Shown here: piece by piece, positions 6,821 to 13,475 of the stretch | How positions within the stretch are numbered: the first letter of the stretch is position 1 | Layout of the letters: each line of letters begins with the position of its first letter | Virus record (IMG/VR): IMGVR_UViG_3300032893_000105 | Location: 1 to 44,002 of that record | Reading direction: 5' to 3' (one strand) | DNA length: 44,002 nt | DNA from: a virus | Position numbers and translations under genes: made by a program | The notes under the pieces: generated by a model | Database searches by the model: none | The model's input: the letters and a program-made list of their open reading frames with translations, nothing else | What the model was told of the DNA's origin: nothing

Positions 6821-8032
6821 CTAGACCTCGATCTCGTCACGTAAGGGTGGCCAGTTCTCCGGAACCCACCAAACCCATGTCCGGTCTCCCGTGACATCGA
6901 CAACTTGCTTGGCCTTCGGAAGTTCCAGTTTGTGCTTGGCCTGGAAGATCGCAATGCGGGAGATTCCCTCCGCTTTGGCGGCGTGGAACAGTTCGTCACT
7001 GGGCCACTCTCGCTTCTGGCGGAACAGGTCGATGAGCCACTCCTGGGCCACCACTCGCCGTGGTTTCGCCGGCTCGTGGTTGACGGCGGCGTCAGCCTCC
7101 GTGTCCACCTCGCCGAGCCACTCGATCCGGGCGAGTTCACCCGTCGGCACCAGGCGGTACGCCAGGCCCTTGCGCTCCGGGCCGAGGTTCGACTTGATCG
7201 GCAGGAAGAGCCGTCTCTGGTGGTCGTCTGGGTCCTTGACAAACAGGTGAGCTGCCCTCACGGCGGCGACCCAGGCCACCGAACCCATGACCCGGGTCGC
7301 CGCATCGACCCGGCCCACCGCCTTGTTGAGATGGGTGTTGAAAATCACGCTGATCTCATGCTGGGAAGCGAACTGCTGCAGCGGGGTAAGGAGCCGCCGA
7401 AGTTCCGAATTCTTGTGATCGTCCACGTCTAGCAGGTAGGAAGTGGGCGGGTCGATGACTGCCAGGCGCGGCCGGAGGTCGGGGTGCTTTTCGGCCATCT
7501 GGCCCAGGGTCTTTTCGAGTAAGGGCAGATCGGCCAGGGAGAATCGATTCAGAGCCGCGAAAGTGAGAAAGGCCACGCGATCAAGTAAAGCTTCTAGAGC
7601 CATGAGGCGCGGGACTAAGGTGTCCTCCGGGTCATCTTCCCCACTGATGTAGAGTACGGTCCCGGCCTCCCCACTGGCGGCCCCGCACGGCCAGTCCGCC
7701 CCCCGTGTCACCCGAGAAGCTATGTCCAGGAGGCAGAACGTTTTCCCGAGCCCGGCGGGTCCGGCGAACGTGGTCAGTTTTCCCAGTGGCACTGTGGCGG
7801 GCCACAGCCAGCGGACTGCCCGAGGTTCCACCTCGTTAGCCCACTGGATGAGCGACTCGTTGGCATCGGGCTCCGCCGGCTCCTCGGGCCGGAACGGCCT
7901 GTCCCAGGCGTCCCCGCGCTGGTCTTCGGGAAAGGGGTCAGGGGACGGCGACCCATACTTCCCATGGCGGCGAGCGAATTCATATTCTTTCCGCACCCGC
8001 TCGGCGTCGATTTTTCCGTTGTGACTGTTCAC
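6821..8032 (-). CDS. RepA-like AAA ATPase (AAA_25 family), probable replicative helicase
   Basis: 403 aa from a GTG at 8032 that follows GGGGAG. Walker A GPAGLGKT at about 91-98, GEDDPED near 131 and Walker B RLAVIDPP near 190 show a RecA-like hexameric ATPase of the RepA/AAA_25 type, which in plasmids and phages acts as a helicase or DNA-binding motor. SVIFNTHLNKA is the sensor-like strand after Walker B. The C-terminal 90 residues (AQEWLIDLFRQKREWPSDEL ... ISRIAIFQAKHKLEL) form a winged-helix-like domain common in this family. Beside a palindromic iteron-like region and Rad52, it is the best candidate for the phage replication motor. Confidence 0.82.
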   Translation of the reverse strand: MNSHNGKIDAERVRKEYEFARRHGKYGSPSPDPFPEDQRGDAWDRPFRPEEPAEPDANESLIQWANEVEPRAVRWLWPATVPLGKLTTFAGPAGLGKTFCLLDIASRVTRGADWPCGAASGEAGTVLYISGEDDPEDTLVPRLMALEALLDRVAFLTFAALNRFSLADLPLLEKTLGQMAEKHPDLRPRLAVIDPPTSYLLDVDDHKNSELRRLLTPLQQFASQHEISVIFNTHLNKAVGRVDAATRVMGSVAWVAAVRAAHLFVKDPDDHQRRLFLPIKSNLGPERKGLAYRLVPTGELARIEWLGEVDTEADAAVNHEPAKPRRVVAQEWLIDLFRQKREWPSDELFHAAKAEGISRIAIFQAKHKLELPKAKQVVDVTGDRTWVWWVPENWPPLRDEIEV

Positions 8033-8366
8033 AGTCGATCTCCCCGAGGAGTTCCGCCACCAGGGGACGGAGCACCTCACGCAACTGGCCCGGGTCGGAC
8101 AGAATCGCCGCCAGCGCCTGCTCGGTTTCCCCGATCGGCAGCGCCGGCGGCAGACCAGTTGCGAGCCGCTCCAGGGCTATCCATCTCGTGGATGCCAGGA
8201 CTAGGCAAGGGTCCCAGCTGTCGAGACGGATGCCCGCGGCTTCGAGGACCTGCCGACCGGTACGCGGGTCGTAGGGCGAGGGAGGGCGAGGCCGGGCGCG
8301 AGTGGCGTCACGGAACCGGCGCCATTGTTCCCGAGTTGGTGGCGGCACATCAGAATCGCTCGGCAT
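7980..8366 (-). CDS. Hypothetical protein between SWIM and ATPase genes
   Basis: 128 aa from an ATG at 8366; it overlaps the SWIM gene by 17 bp and the ATPase gene by 53 bp. The centre (GRQVLEAAGIRLDSWDPCLV, LGLPP-like helices, ILSDPGQLREVLRPLVAELL) is helical with a basic C-terminus (QSQRKNRRR). No family recognised. The position suggests an accessory to the replication ATPase. The long overlap with the next gene is unusual and leaves the exact end or start uncertain. Confidence 0.5.
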   Translation of the reverse strand: MPSDSDVPPPTREQWRRFRDATRARPRPPSPYDPRTGRQVLEAAGIRLDSWDPCLVLASTRWIALERLATGLPPALPIGETEQALAAILSDPGQLREVLRPLVAELLGEIDCEQSQRKNRRRAGAERI

Positions 8367-8697
8367 GGACGGTCTCCCGGAGAAGGTGGCGCAGCCAGGC
8401 CGACAGGGGGGCGAGGCACTGGCAGTGCTTGCAGGTCTTGTCCGCTCGCTTCGCGAAGGTGAAACTGGGGCAGGAGCACCACCAGGCTCCCGACTTCTGC
8501 CGCCCGACGAGGTAGCAATCGCCCGTATCGAGCCGGGTGAGCCGCACCGACCGCGGCAGCTCGGGCACTCGCACGCCGGCCTCCTGGTGACCCATCACGG
8601 GTCCGCCGAGGGTGAGGTCGTAGCTGCGCTCCTCTCCCTCGGCGTCGGGGATCTGAATCGTGCCGGCTCCACGGTCATCGATCAGGATCACCGTCAT
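8350..8697 (-). CDS. SWIM zinc-finger protein
   Basis: 115 aa. WWCSCPSFTF followed by KTCKHCQCLA gives the CxCxnCxH signature of SWIM zinc fingers (residues about 70-95), which bind DNA or proteins and, in other lineages, accompany Rad51/Rad52-type recombination proteins (Sws1-Shu complexes). The ATG overlaps the stop of the Rad52-like gene (ATGA), so the two are probably translated together. The N-terminal half (VILIDDRGAGTIQI, then ERSYDLTLGG) is probably beta-rich. Confidence 0.72.
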   Translation of the reverse strand: MTVILIDDRGAGTIQIPDAEGEERSYDLTLGGPVMGHQEAGVRVPELPRSVRLTRLDTGDCYLVGRQKSGAWWCSCPSFTFAKRADKTCKHCQCLAPLSAWLRHLLRETVHAERF

Positions 8698-9467
8698 GTC
8701 TCGGCTCCTTTCGCCGCCAGGCTGACGGCCGGACCGACGTCCTGGTTGTTCCGCGCGTCCAGGACTCGCTCCAGGAAGCCAATCCATTCGGCCAGCTGTA
8801 CCCCCTCGAGCCGGAGCCAATCACCATGGCCAAATTTCTGCCCCAGACGGGTTGCATACCAGTGGTCCGGCTTCCCCACCCGGGCCATAAGTTGCTGAAC
8901 CTGCCCGCGCAGGTCCTCCAAAGGCCCGGGTCCCGATGTCGGCCTGGGCGGTGCCAGCCCCGGCGCCGCGGCCATGCCCACGCCCCTGGGCAGCGCCCAG
9001 TCCGGCAGGGCCGGGGGACGCGCGAACCGCCGCTTCTGGGGGTCGTAGTCGCACCACTGCACCGGCAGCCGATAGAGGTACCGGCCGATTCCGAACTTCA
9101 CCGCCGCCCGCTTGAGAGCGTCGGAGCATGCCGCCTTGCGGCGGTCACCCTCATCAGACTGCTCACTCTGTCCGCCGACATCCGTCTTTGTGATCCACTC
9201 CGTCCCTCGCCGGACCGACAGCTCGCAGATGGCGGAACCGTCGGGGAGGAATTGATAAGTATCCTGCCAGCCCAGAACCCCGAACACGGAATCCAGTCGA
9301 TCCATCACGACCCGGGCATCGATGTAAGCCAGCGCCAGGGCCCGATTGCCGCTGACGGTCTGCGGCTTGAACTTCACCTCGCCAGGCTCAAACGGCGCCA
9401 GCAGCGCCTGCTCGATCGCGCGTGCGTCCCCGTCTTCGGCGGACGGGGTGGTTGGCTGCTTCGTCAT
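8694..9467 (-). CDS. Rad52/Rad22-family single-strand annealing protein
   Basis: 257 aa. Residues 20-150 show the Rad52 pattern: LALAYIDARVVMDRLDSVFG and VLGWQDTYQFLPDGSAICEL (double-strand-break repair core), then DALKRAAVKFGIGRYLYRLP, the conserved AVKxFGIGRYLY helix. The acidic and Pro/Gly-rich C-terminus is variable, as usual. It should anneal complementary single strands during phage recombination-dependent replication. Overlaps with csrA before it and the SWIM gene after it put it in a tight early operon. A cognate exonuclease is not obvious. Confidence 0.88.
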   Translation of the reverse strand: MTKQPTTPSAEDGDARAIEQALLAPFEPGEVKFKPQTVSGNRALALAYIDARVVMDRLDSVFGVLGWQDTYQFLPDGSAICELSVRRGTEWITKTDVGGQSEQSDEGDRRKAACSDALKRAAVKFGIGRYLYRLPVQWCDYDPQKRRFARPPALPDWALPRGVGMAAAPGLAPPRPTSGPGPLEDLRGQVQQLMARVGKPDHWYATRLGQKFGHGDWLRLEGVQLAEWIGFLERVLDARNNQDVGPAVSLAAKGAET

Positions 9468-9646
9468 TGTGGCCTCCGGTTCTTTTCTTCCAGCAATTCC
9501 TCGCGAAAGATGCTGACGTTCCAGGCCGCATCAAACCCGAGTTGCGCCTTCTGATTGTCCACGCGGATGAGTTCGACCCAGATGACCTCCCCCGAACGAG
9601 TCAGGATACGGACTCGTTCACCTTCCTTGCGTGTCAATACCAGCAT
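9464..9646 (-). CDS. csrA: CsrA-family RNA-binding regulator
   Basis: 60 aa, the normal CsrA length. It begins MLVLTRKEGERVRI, matching the CsrA start MLxLxRKxGE, and continues VIWVELIRVDNQKAQLGFDA and NVSIFREELLEE, matching the conserved LGIxAP-VxVxREE region with the C-terminal RNA-contacting Arg. CsrA dimers bind GGA motifs in mRNA leaders and change translation. A phage copy could repress or redirect host or phage mRNAs. An ATG after GAGGAGAT and overlap with the Rad52-like gene support the call. Confidence 0.88.
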   Translation of the reverse strand: MLVLTRKEGERVRILTRSGEVIWVELIRVDNQKAQLGFDAAWNVSIFREELLEEKNRRPQ

Positions 9647-9656
9647 GATCTCCTCC

Positions 9657-9881
9657 TCAGTTCCTTGGGCATGAGAGCCCCCGCAGGTGATTGGGCAGTC
9701 GATAGAGCGCAAGGCCCCAGACGACGCATCCCGGCCCCAGCAGTACGCGCACTCGAATCCAGGGGAGTCCGGGTCCGCTCTGCATCCGCCCGTCCTCGAG
9801 CCAATAACCCGGGCTCACCGGCAGTCGGTAGCCCGGGTAGTCGAACAGCTCCAACTGCGCATTTGCCGGAGATTCACCCAT
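9657..9881 (-). CDS. Hypothetical small protein
   Basis: 74 aa from the ATG at 9881. LELFDYPGYRLPVSPGYWLE and IRVRVLLGPGCVVWGLALYR suggest a compact beta-rich fold rich in Tyr, Pro and Gly. No motif recognised. It overlaps the gene upstream by 8 bp and precedes csrA by 10 bp. Confidence 0.5.
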   Translation of the reverse strand: MGESPANAQLELFDYPGYRLPVSPGYWLEDGRMQSGPGLPWIRVRVLLGPGCVVWGLALYRLPNHLRGLSCPRN

Positions 9882-10077
9882 GGGACGCCTCGCTTCCCTC
9901 GTCACGGGCCATGTTCAGCAGTTCCAGCGCGAGCAAGTGCCGCCCATGGTGCTGGCCGTAGGCCTCGGCTGTGTACACCGATGGATAATTCAGGTAGTGC
10001 TCGGCGTATTGGGCCGAGAGTATGGCCTCAGCCTCGGCGATCTTACGCACAACGATGAGCCATTCACTCGGATTCAT
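9874..10077 (-). CDS. Hypothetical small helical protein
   Basis: 67 aa from the ATG at 10077. EWLIVVRKIAEAEAILSAQY and GQHHGRHLLALELLNMARDE are likely two helices. No family recognised. Overlaps its upstream neighbour by 14 bp, consistent with a translationally coupled early operon. Confidence 0.55.
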   Translation of the reverse strand: MNPSEWLIVVRKIAEAEAILSAQYAEHYLNYPSVYTAEAYGQHHGRHLLALELLNMARDEGSEASHG

Positions 10078-10312
10078 GGGATCTTTCTTCCTCGAACAAA
10101 GGCAATTTCTGGGCTGCTCGCTCCACATAACGTTCGATCCGCCGGTCCAACTTGTCCTGCTCCGTCCCCGGCGGAGGCTCCCAGCAGCCCTGCTGGTGTA
10201 CTCGCGTCAGATGGCGTGAATGTTCGCAACGGGTGCGCGGCCGGCCCGGCTTTCCGTGGCAGGGCTCCCCACAGTAGGGGCAGGGACGACAATGTCGATG
10301 GTGCTTTGCCAT
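10064..10312 (-). CDS. Small Cys/His-rich protein, probable zinc finger
   Basis: 82 aa. CRPCPYCGEPCHGKPGRPRT and RCEHSRHLTRVHQQGC provide CxxCxxC and later C/H ligands, so a zinc-binding fold is likely in the first half. The second half (DKLDRRIERYVERAAQKLPL) is a helix. The ATG overlaps the stop of the gene before it (ATGA). May bind nucleic acid; the role is unknown. Confidence 0.6.
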   Translation of the reverse strand: MAKHHRHCRPCPYCGEPCHGKPGRPRTRCEHSRHLTRVHQQGCWEPPPGTEQDKLDRRIERYVERAAQKLPLFEEERSHESE

Positions 10313-10503
10313 CAGTCCCCTCCCCGTTCGGACGGATGCCCCAATTCCTCAAGGAGCAAATCGGCCAGTCGGACTGCATCACGGGTCACACTCGAGAGGC
10401 TCCCCGGATAGGATCCCGCGAGGAGGCCGGACAGAGCCTGCCCGGCCAGGAAACAGCGGATCTCGGGCAGATTCAGGCCGCTGAGGTCATTGACGGGTCG
10501 CAT
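10312..10503 (-). CDS. Hypothetical small protein
   Basis: 63 aa from the ATG at 10503. NDLSGLNLPEIRCFLAGQAL and VTRDAVRLADLLLEELGHP are helical with no known motif. Overlaps both neighbours, which supports a coupled operon. Confidence 0.5.
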   Translation of the reverse strand: MRPVNDLSGLNLPEIRCFLAGQALSGLLAGSYPGSLSSVTRDAVRLADLLLEELGHPSERGGD

Positions 10504-10726
10504 TCTCTTCCTCCTGGCCCGGCTCGATGGCGAAACACCAGGCCTCGAAACTCCACAGTCGTGAGTCAGGATTCTGCGCCGTAATGGCGTACACGTACAT
10601 TCCGTTCAGGTAGCCTGTGGCCACGTACAGGCCGAGACGGGCGTCCTCCAGCCGGGCGGCGAGAGTCTTCAACAGATCCAGGGCCACCTTTTCGCCGTGG
10701 ACAAAATCGATATCGACGATGGGCAT
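10487..10726 (-). CDS. Hypothetical small protein
   Basis: 79 aa from the ATG at 10726. VALDLLKTLAARLEDARLGL, YVATGYLNGMYVYAITAQNP and SFEAWCFAIEPG suggest an alpha/beta fold of unknown role. No motif recognised. Confidence 0.5.
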   Translation of the reverse strand: MPIVDIDFVHGEKVALDLLKTLAARLEDARLGLYVATGYLNGMYVYAITAQNPDSRLWSFEAWCFAIEPGQEEENATRQ

Positions 10727-10734
10727 GTCTTACC

Positions 10735-11055
10735 TCAGAAGGGGACGGGCTGCTCCCGGGTTACTTCGACGTGGTCGAACTTCCCCTCGGGGGTAAACAT
10801 GCTGTGGCAGCGGTGTCGTTCGAGGCGGCCGTCGCTCCACAGGGTCCAGCACACGGAGGGGTCGCTGCTGTCCCGCAGGAGCACACACAGGGGGACGTCA
10901 TGGCTATCGGTCAGCAGAAACGCCTGGGGCCCCTCGGCCTCGAGCCACCACCACTGGAGGATCTCTGCGACCACAACGGCCGTCGGGACACGGTGCCGGT
11001 ACTGGCACGACAGGCCGTGGTGGGCCGGACCGTGCACATGAATGACCGTAAACAT
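10735..11055 (-). CDS. Hypothetical protein downstream of repeat array
   Basis: 106 aa; ATG at 11055 with a strong GGAGGTGG ribosome site. The protein contains GPAHHGLSCQYRHRVPTAVV, then EILQWWWLEAEGPQAFLLTD and DGRLERHRCHSMF, with many His, Trp and Cys. No family recognised. It is the first gene after the 11.1-11.5 kb period-5 array, so its leader is that repeat sequence. Confidence 0.55.
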   Translation of the reverse strand: MFTVIHVHGPAHHGLSCQYRHRVPTAVVVAEILQWWWLEAEGPQAFLLTDSHDVPLCVLLRDSSDPSVCWTLWSDGRLERHRCHSMFTPEGKFDHVEVTREQPVPF

Positions 11056-11076
11056 TGACCACCTCCTTTAATCTCC

Positions 11077-11460
11077 ATGCCTGCCACGCCGGGCCTAGCC
11101 TTGGCGAGCCAAGCCCAGCCGGTCCTGCCATGTCGTGCCAAGCCTTGGCGAGCCGAGCCCCGCCGCGCCTGCCAGGTCGTTCCGCGCCGTCCGAGCCTGC
11201 CAGGTTCTGCCGTGACCGGCCCTGGCACGCCGAGCCGGAGCACGTCTAGCCTGCCGGGGCCTGCCGTGACCAGGCATGCCCTGCCGTGTCGCGCCTTCCG
11301 GCCCGCGCCTGCCGTGTCCTGCCGTCGCCAGCCTGGCCATGTGGCGCCGGGACTGGCCGCGCCTGCCGTGACAAGCCTCGCCGGCTCACGTCAGGCCAGG
11401 ACTCGCCAGGCCCGCCGTGGCGAGTCCTGACGCGACCTGCCACGTCGACCCAAGCCGTGC
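11077..11460. repeat. Degenerate repeat array with 5-bp periodicity (array B)
   Basis: A 400-bp gene-free stretch built from GCC-containing words at 5-bp spacing, read on the plus strand as AGCCT, AGCCA, AGCCC, AGCCG, or on the transcribed strand as GGCNN. The phase drifts by single bases but is regained. Words such as CTGCCGTG, GCGCCTGCC and AGCCTTGGCGAGCC recur. The 15-mer CTGGCCGCGCCTGCC at 11353 also occurs three times in array A. No fixed repeat-spacer layout and no open frame with convincing coding character. Confidence 0.8.
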
Positions 11461-11476
11461 CCGATTCTTCACCCGC

Positions 11477-11935
11477 TCACGCCGACTCGGGCTCGGGCGC
11501 GAGGACGGTGCGGTACTGCTCGACGAGGTCGTGAATCTCTTCAAAGAACTCTTTCATTTCTTCCAAGTAGCAATAGCGCTGCCGGAGGGACTGCACTTCC
11601 TTCAGAGCCGCCGAGATCAGATGCGTCCTGCGGACCGTGTCCTTCAGCACTTCGGTCGTGCGGCGATAGCCGTGCCCGTCGACGGCCAGGTGCACGTAGG
11701 CGCGCACTTTCTGCGGGGCGGTGCGCACGTGGATGACGTGTGCCTTGATCAGCCGCCGCGCCTGATCGAGCCGATGGGCATGCGCGGCGACACTGTCATC
11801 CCACTCAAACTGTTGCCCCAGTTCGGAGTTGCGATTGGCCTGTGCGCAGGCCAGCACAGCCTCCGGCAGCAAGATCCGCTCGGGATCCTGTTTCCGGATC
11901 CCCTCGAGCGTCTTCGCCAGGGTCTTACTGATCAT
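11477..11935 (-). CDS. Phage-conserved hypothetical protein (152 aa)
   Basis: The ATG at 11935 overlaps the end of the upstream gene by 11 bp. RILLPEAVLACAQANRNSEL, GQQFEWDDSVAAHAHRLDQA and RRLIKAHVIHV match a pattern I know from many phage and prophage hypothetical proteins (PEAVV-A-x-SPLH-FEWDD-A--YRL-QAR-LI), often near recombination genes. The C-terminal half is helical and coiled-coil-like (LKEVQSLRQRYCYLEEMKEF). The function is unknown. The pair with the upstream gene is flanked on both sides by period-5 repeat arrays. Confidence 0.75.
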   Translation of the reverse strand: MISKTLAKTLEGIRKQDPERILLPEAVLACAQANRNSELGQQFEWDDSVAAHAHRLDQARRLIKAHVIHVRTAPQKVRAYVHLAVDGHGYRRTTEVLKDTVRRTHLISAALKEVQSLRQRYCYLEEMKEFFEEIHDLVEQYRTVLAPEPESA

Positions 11936-12647
11936 TGGATTCCTCCTCCGGTTCCACGGTCTCCACGACGCGAAAGAGCCCCCAACCCATGCCCGTGCTC
12001 TTCTTGCTATCCGGCCGACCCTCGCCGATTCCCACCTGACAGCCGACCCGCATGAGGAGGTTGATGACATCCGTGTCGGTGAAGACGTCGGCGTCGTAGC
12101 GGATCCGCACGACGGCCTCCCAGCCCTCCTCCCAGAAGGGCCGGGCCCGGATGTCCGCCACCCCAGATTCATTCCTCACTGGGTGCTCCCGGCACACGGG
12201 CTTGCCCTTGGTGATGCGAACCAACGGAGTCCCGTCCAGGGTGTCCTTGCCGTCGGCGATGATGTAAACAGCCAACTTCGAGACCGTCATGGCAAACCCG
12301 CACAGTCGGCACGCACTCACGAGCGCATTGCGGAACGCCCCCGCCGGGATACCCCAGCCGTCCGGGAGGCGATACTGGGCCTCCTCGAAACAGGCTTCGA
12401 AGTTCTTGGGGTCCCGCTTGCGACCCTTCTTGGCCGTGGAGCCCTCCGCCTGTCGCTGTCGCATGATCTCTCGGGCTTTGATACTGAATCTGTTCTGACA
12501 ATACTCCGTTTCTCCGCAGATGCGGATCGCCACCTCGTGCATGTTGGGTTCACTGATGGTCAGGATCGGCGCCACCACTTCCCCGGCGGTTGCGCCGTTC
12601 GTCAGTTCCGCCTGCACGCGAACCACTTTGGTCGTCCGCTTCGCCAT
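11925..12647 (-). CDS. Hypothetical protein with possible RAMP/Cas7-like features
   Basis: 240 aa from the ATG at 12647, preceded by AAGGAA; the longer in-frame extension runs into repeat DNA and is rejected. Residues 97-117 hold DGWGIPAGAFRNALVSACRL, 160-188 hold ESGVADIRARPFWEEGWEAV then a beta strand, and 195-226 hold INLLMRVGCQVGIGEGRPDS followed by TGMGWGLF. The placement of an SxxRNAL-like helix, a late beta strand and a C-terminal Gly-rich GxGxxR...GxGxG loop recalls RRM-fold RAMP proteins such as Cas7, but similarity is only by eye. I see no nuclease motif. It is co-transcribed with the 152-aa gene and bracketed by two period-5 arrays. Confidence 0.6.
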   Translation of the reverse strand: MAKRTTKVVRVQAELTNGATAGEVVAPILTISEPNMHEVAIRICGETEYCQNRFSIKAREIMRQRQAEGSTAKKGRKRDPKNFEACFEEAQYRLPDGWGIPAGAFRNALVSACRLCGFAMTVSKLAVYIIADGKDTLDGTPLVRITKGKPVCREHPVRNESGVADIRARPFWEEGWEAVVRIRYDADVFTDTDVINLLMRVGCQVGIGEGRPDSKKSTGMGWGLFRVVETVEPEEESNDQ

Positions 12648-12699
12648 GCTTCGATTCCTTTTAAGGTGTTGAAAAAAATATTCCTCTGCTCTGTTCACC

Positions 12700-13047
12700 A
12701 TGCCTGCCATGCCTGCCATGCCTGGCCCGGCCCAGCCCACCGGGCCTAGCCATGCCCTGCCTGCCGTGTCGAGCCAAGCCTCGGCAGGCCCGGCCTGGCC
12801 ACGCCAGGCCTGCCGTACCGCGACCTACCCCACCGTGCCCCGCCCAGTCGAGACGAGCCATGCCTGCCTTGACTCGCCCTGACTTGCCCAGCCTCGCCTG
12901 GCCGCGCCTGCCGCGCCTGGCCTGGCCTCGCCTGGCCGCCCTTTCCCCGCCGCGCCTGCCGTGTAGAGCCTCGCCTGGCCGCGCCTGCCGCGCCTGGCCA
13001 CCCGAGCCAGCCCTGGCCGCGCCTGCCGCTCATTGGCGACACTTGCC
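12700..13047. repeat. Degenerate repeat array with 5-bp periodicity (array A)
   Basis: GCC-based words at 5-bp spacing (for example GAGCC AAGCC TCGGC AGGCC CGGCC TGGCC ACGCC), with ATGCCTGCC repeated three times at 12710-12736. A perfect 32-bp direct repeat lies at 12891-12922 and 12968-12999. The 15-mer CTGGCCGCGCCTGCC occurs at 12898, 12975 and 13013 and once in array B. The array forms the 5' leader of the 12.6-kb gene, downstream of the promoter at 13101-13129. The words vary and there are no constant spacers, so it is not CRISPR. Confidence 0.85.
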
Positions 13048-13100
13048 ATGATCTGGTGCTCCATCAGGGGCGTAGGTCGTTTCTCTCGTCTGACACGGGT

Positions 13101-13129
13101 ATCCTACTCTCGGCGGCTAGCCTTGTCAA
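13101..13129 (-). promoter_or_regulatory. Leftward sigma70-like promoter
   Basis: On the minus strand TTGACA (13124-13129) is followed after 17 bp by TAGGAT (13101-13106). The -35 is a perfect consensus; the -10 matches 4 of 6. One GGCTAGCC palindrome lies in the spacer and one just upstream of the -35. It would transcribe array A and the two genes behind it. Confidence 0.65.
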
Positions 13130-13229
13130 TGGAGGCTAGCCACTTTTTCCAAATACATCAGAGGCTTGCCTTAACTAGAAGCGACCCCTATACTTAGATG
13201 GTGCCGTCCAAGGCTGCTGGAGGCTTGCA
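13115..13229. promoter_or_regulatory. Four GGCTWGCC-type operator boxes between divergent promoters
   Basis: GGCTAGCC at 13115-13122 and 13134-13141, GGCTTGCC at 13163-13170 and GGCTTGCA at 13222-13229. Centre-to-centre spacings are 19, 29 and 59 bp, close to whole helical turns minus one base. Two boxes cover the leftward promoter, one covers the rightward -35 and the last abuts the regulator start codon. This suits a dimeric or tetrameric repressor, probably the ribbon-helix-helix protein encoded next to it (inference). Confidence 0.55.
13166..13194 (+). promoter_or_regulatory. Rightward promoter for the regulator gene
   Basis: TTGCCT (13166-13171), a 17-bp spacer and TATACT (13189-13194, 5 of 6 matches) lie 35 bp before the regulator's ATG. 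The -35 overlaps a GGCTTGCC box, pointing to autoregulation. Confidence 0.55.
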
Positions 13230-13475
13230 ATGGCAACTTGTGCCGGTACAATCCGGAGCATGGGAAGAAAAAAGAAGAACCCCCAGAGTCGGGCCCCCAA
13301 TTACGCGCTGTTCGCTCGCCTGCCTCCTGGGCTAGGTGCAGCATTCGACCGCTACCTGGAGAGCCAGCGACCCAAGCCAACGGCCAATTCCGCGGTGGTC
13401 GTGGCAATGGAGGAGTTCCTCCAAAAGCGGGGATTCTGGCCTCCCCCGTCCGACCAGCCCCCGGCGGGCGCCTGA
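13230..13475 (+). CDS. Ribbon-helix-helix-like regulator, only plus-strand gene
   Basis: 81 aa. ATG at 13230 has GGAGG six bases upstream; an ATG at 13260 is possible but its GGAG is only one base away. After a basic start (MGRKKKNPQ) the core NYALFARLPPGLGAAFDRYL, then PTANSAVVVAMEEFLQKRGF reads as strand-helix-helix, the layout of CopG/Arc-type DNA-binding dimers. It is divergent from the leftward early genes with shared operator boxes between, and ends exactly where the convergent HTH gene ends. Probably the early-gene repressor; lysogeny control is not proven. Confidence 0.6.
   Translation: MATCAGTIRSMGRKKKNPQSRAPNYALFARLPPGLGAAFDRYLESQRPKPTANSAVVVAMEEFLQKRGFWPPPSDQPPAGA

Noticed and set aside
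11477-12172. Longer 231-aa version of the 152-aa gene
   Set aside because: The extra N-terminus overlaps the upstream gene out of frame and is Arg/Ser-rich; the ATG at 11935 gives the conserved start.
11077-13047. CRISPR or TIGR-type guide array
   Set aside because: Words vary and drift in phase; no constant repeat with unique equal-length spacers, no Cas1/2 and no Nop-like Tas protein seen.
12700-13051. Open frames through the repeat array encoding ARPGHARPAV-like peptides on both strands
   Set aside because: Period-5 DNA gives long open frames by composition; no ribosome sites, and all three frames look alike.
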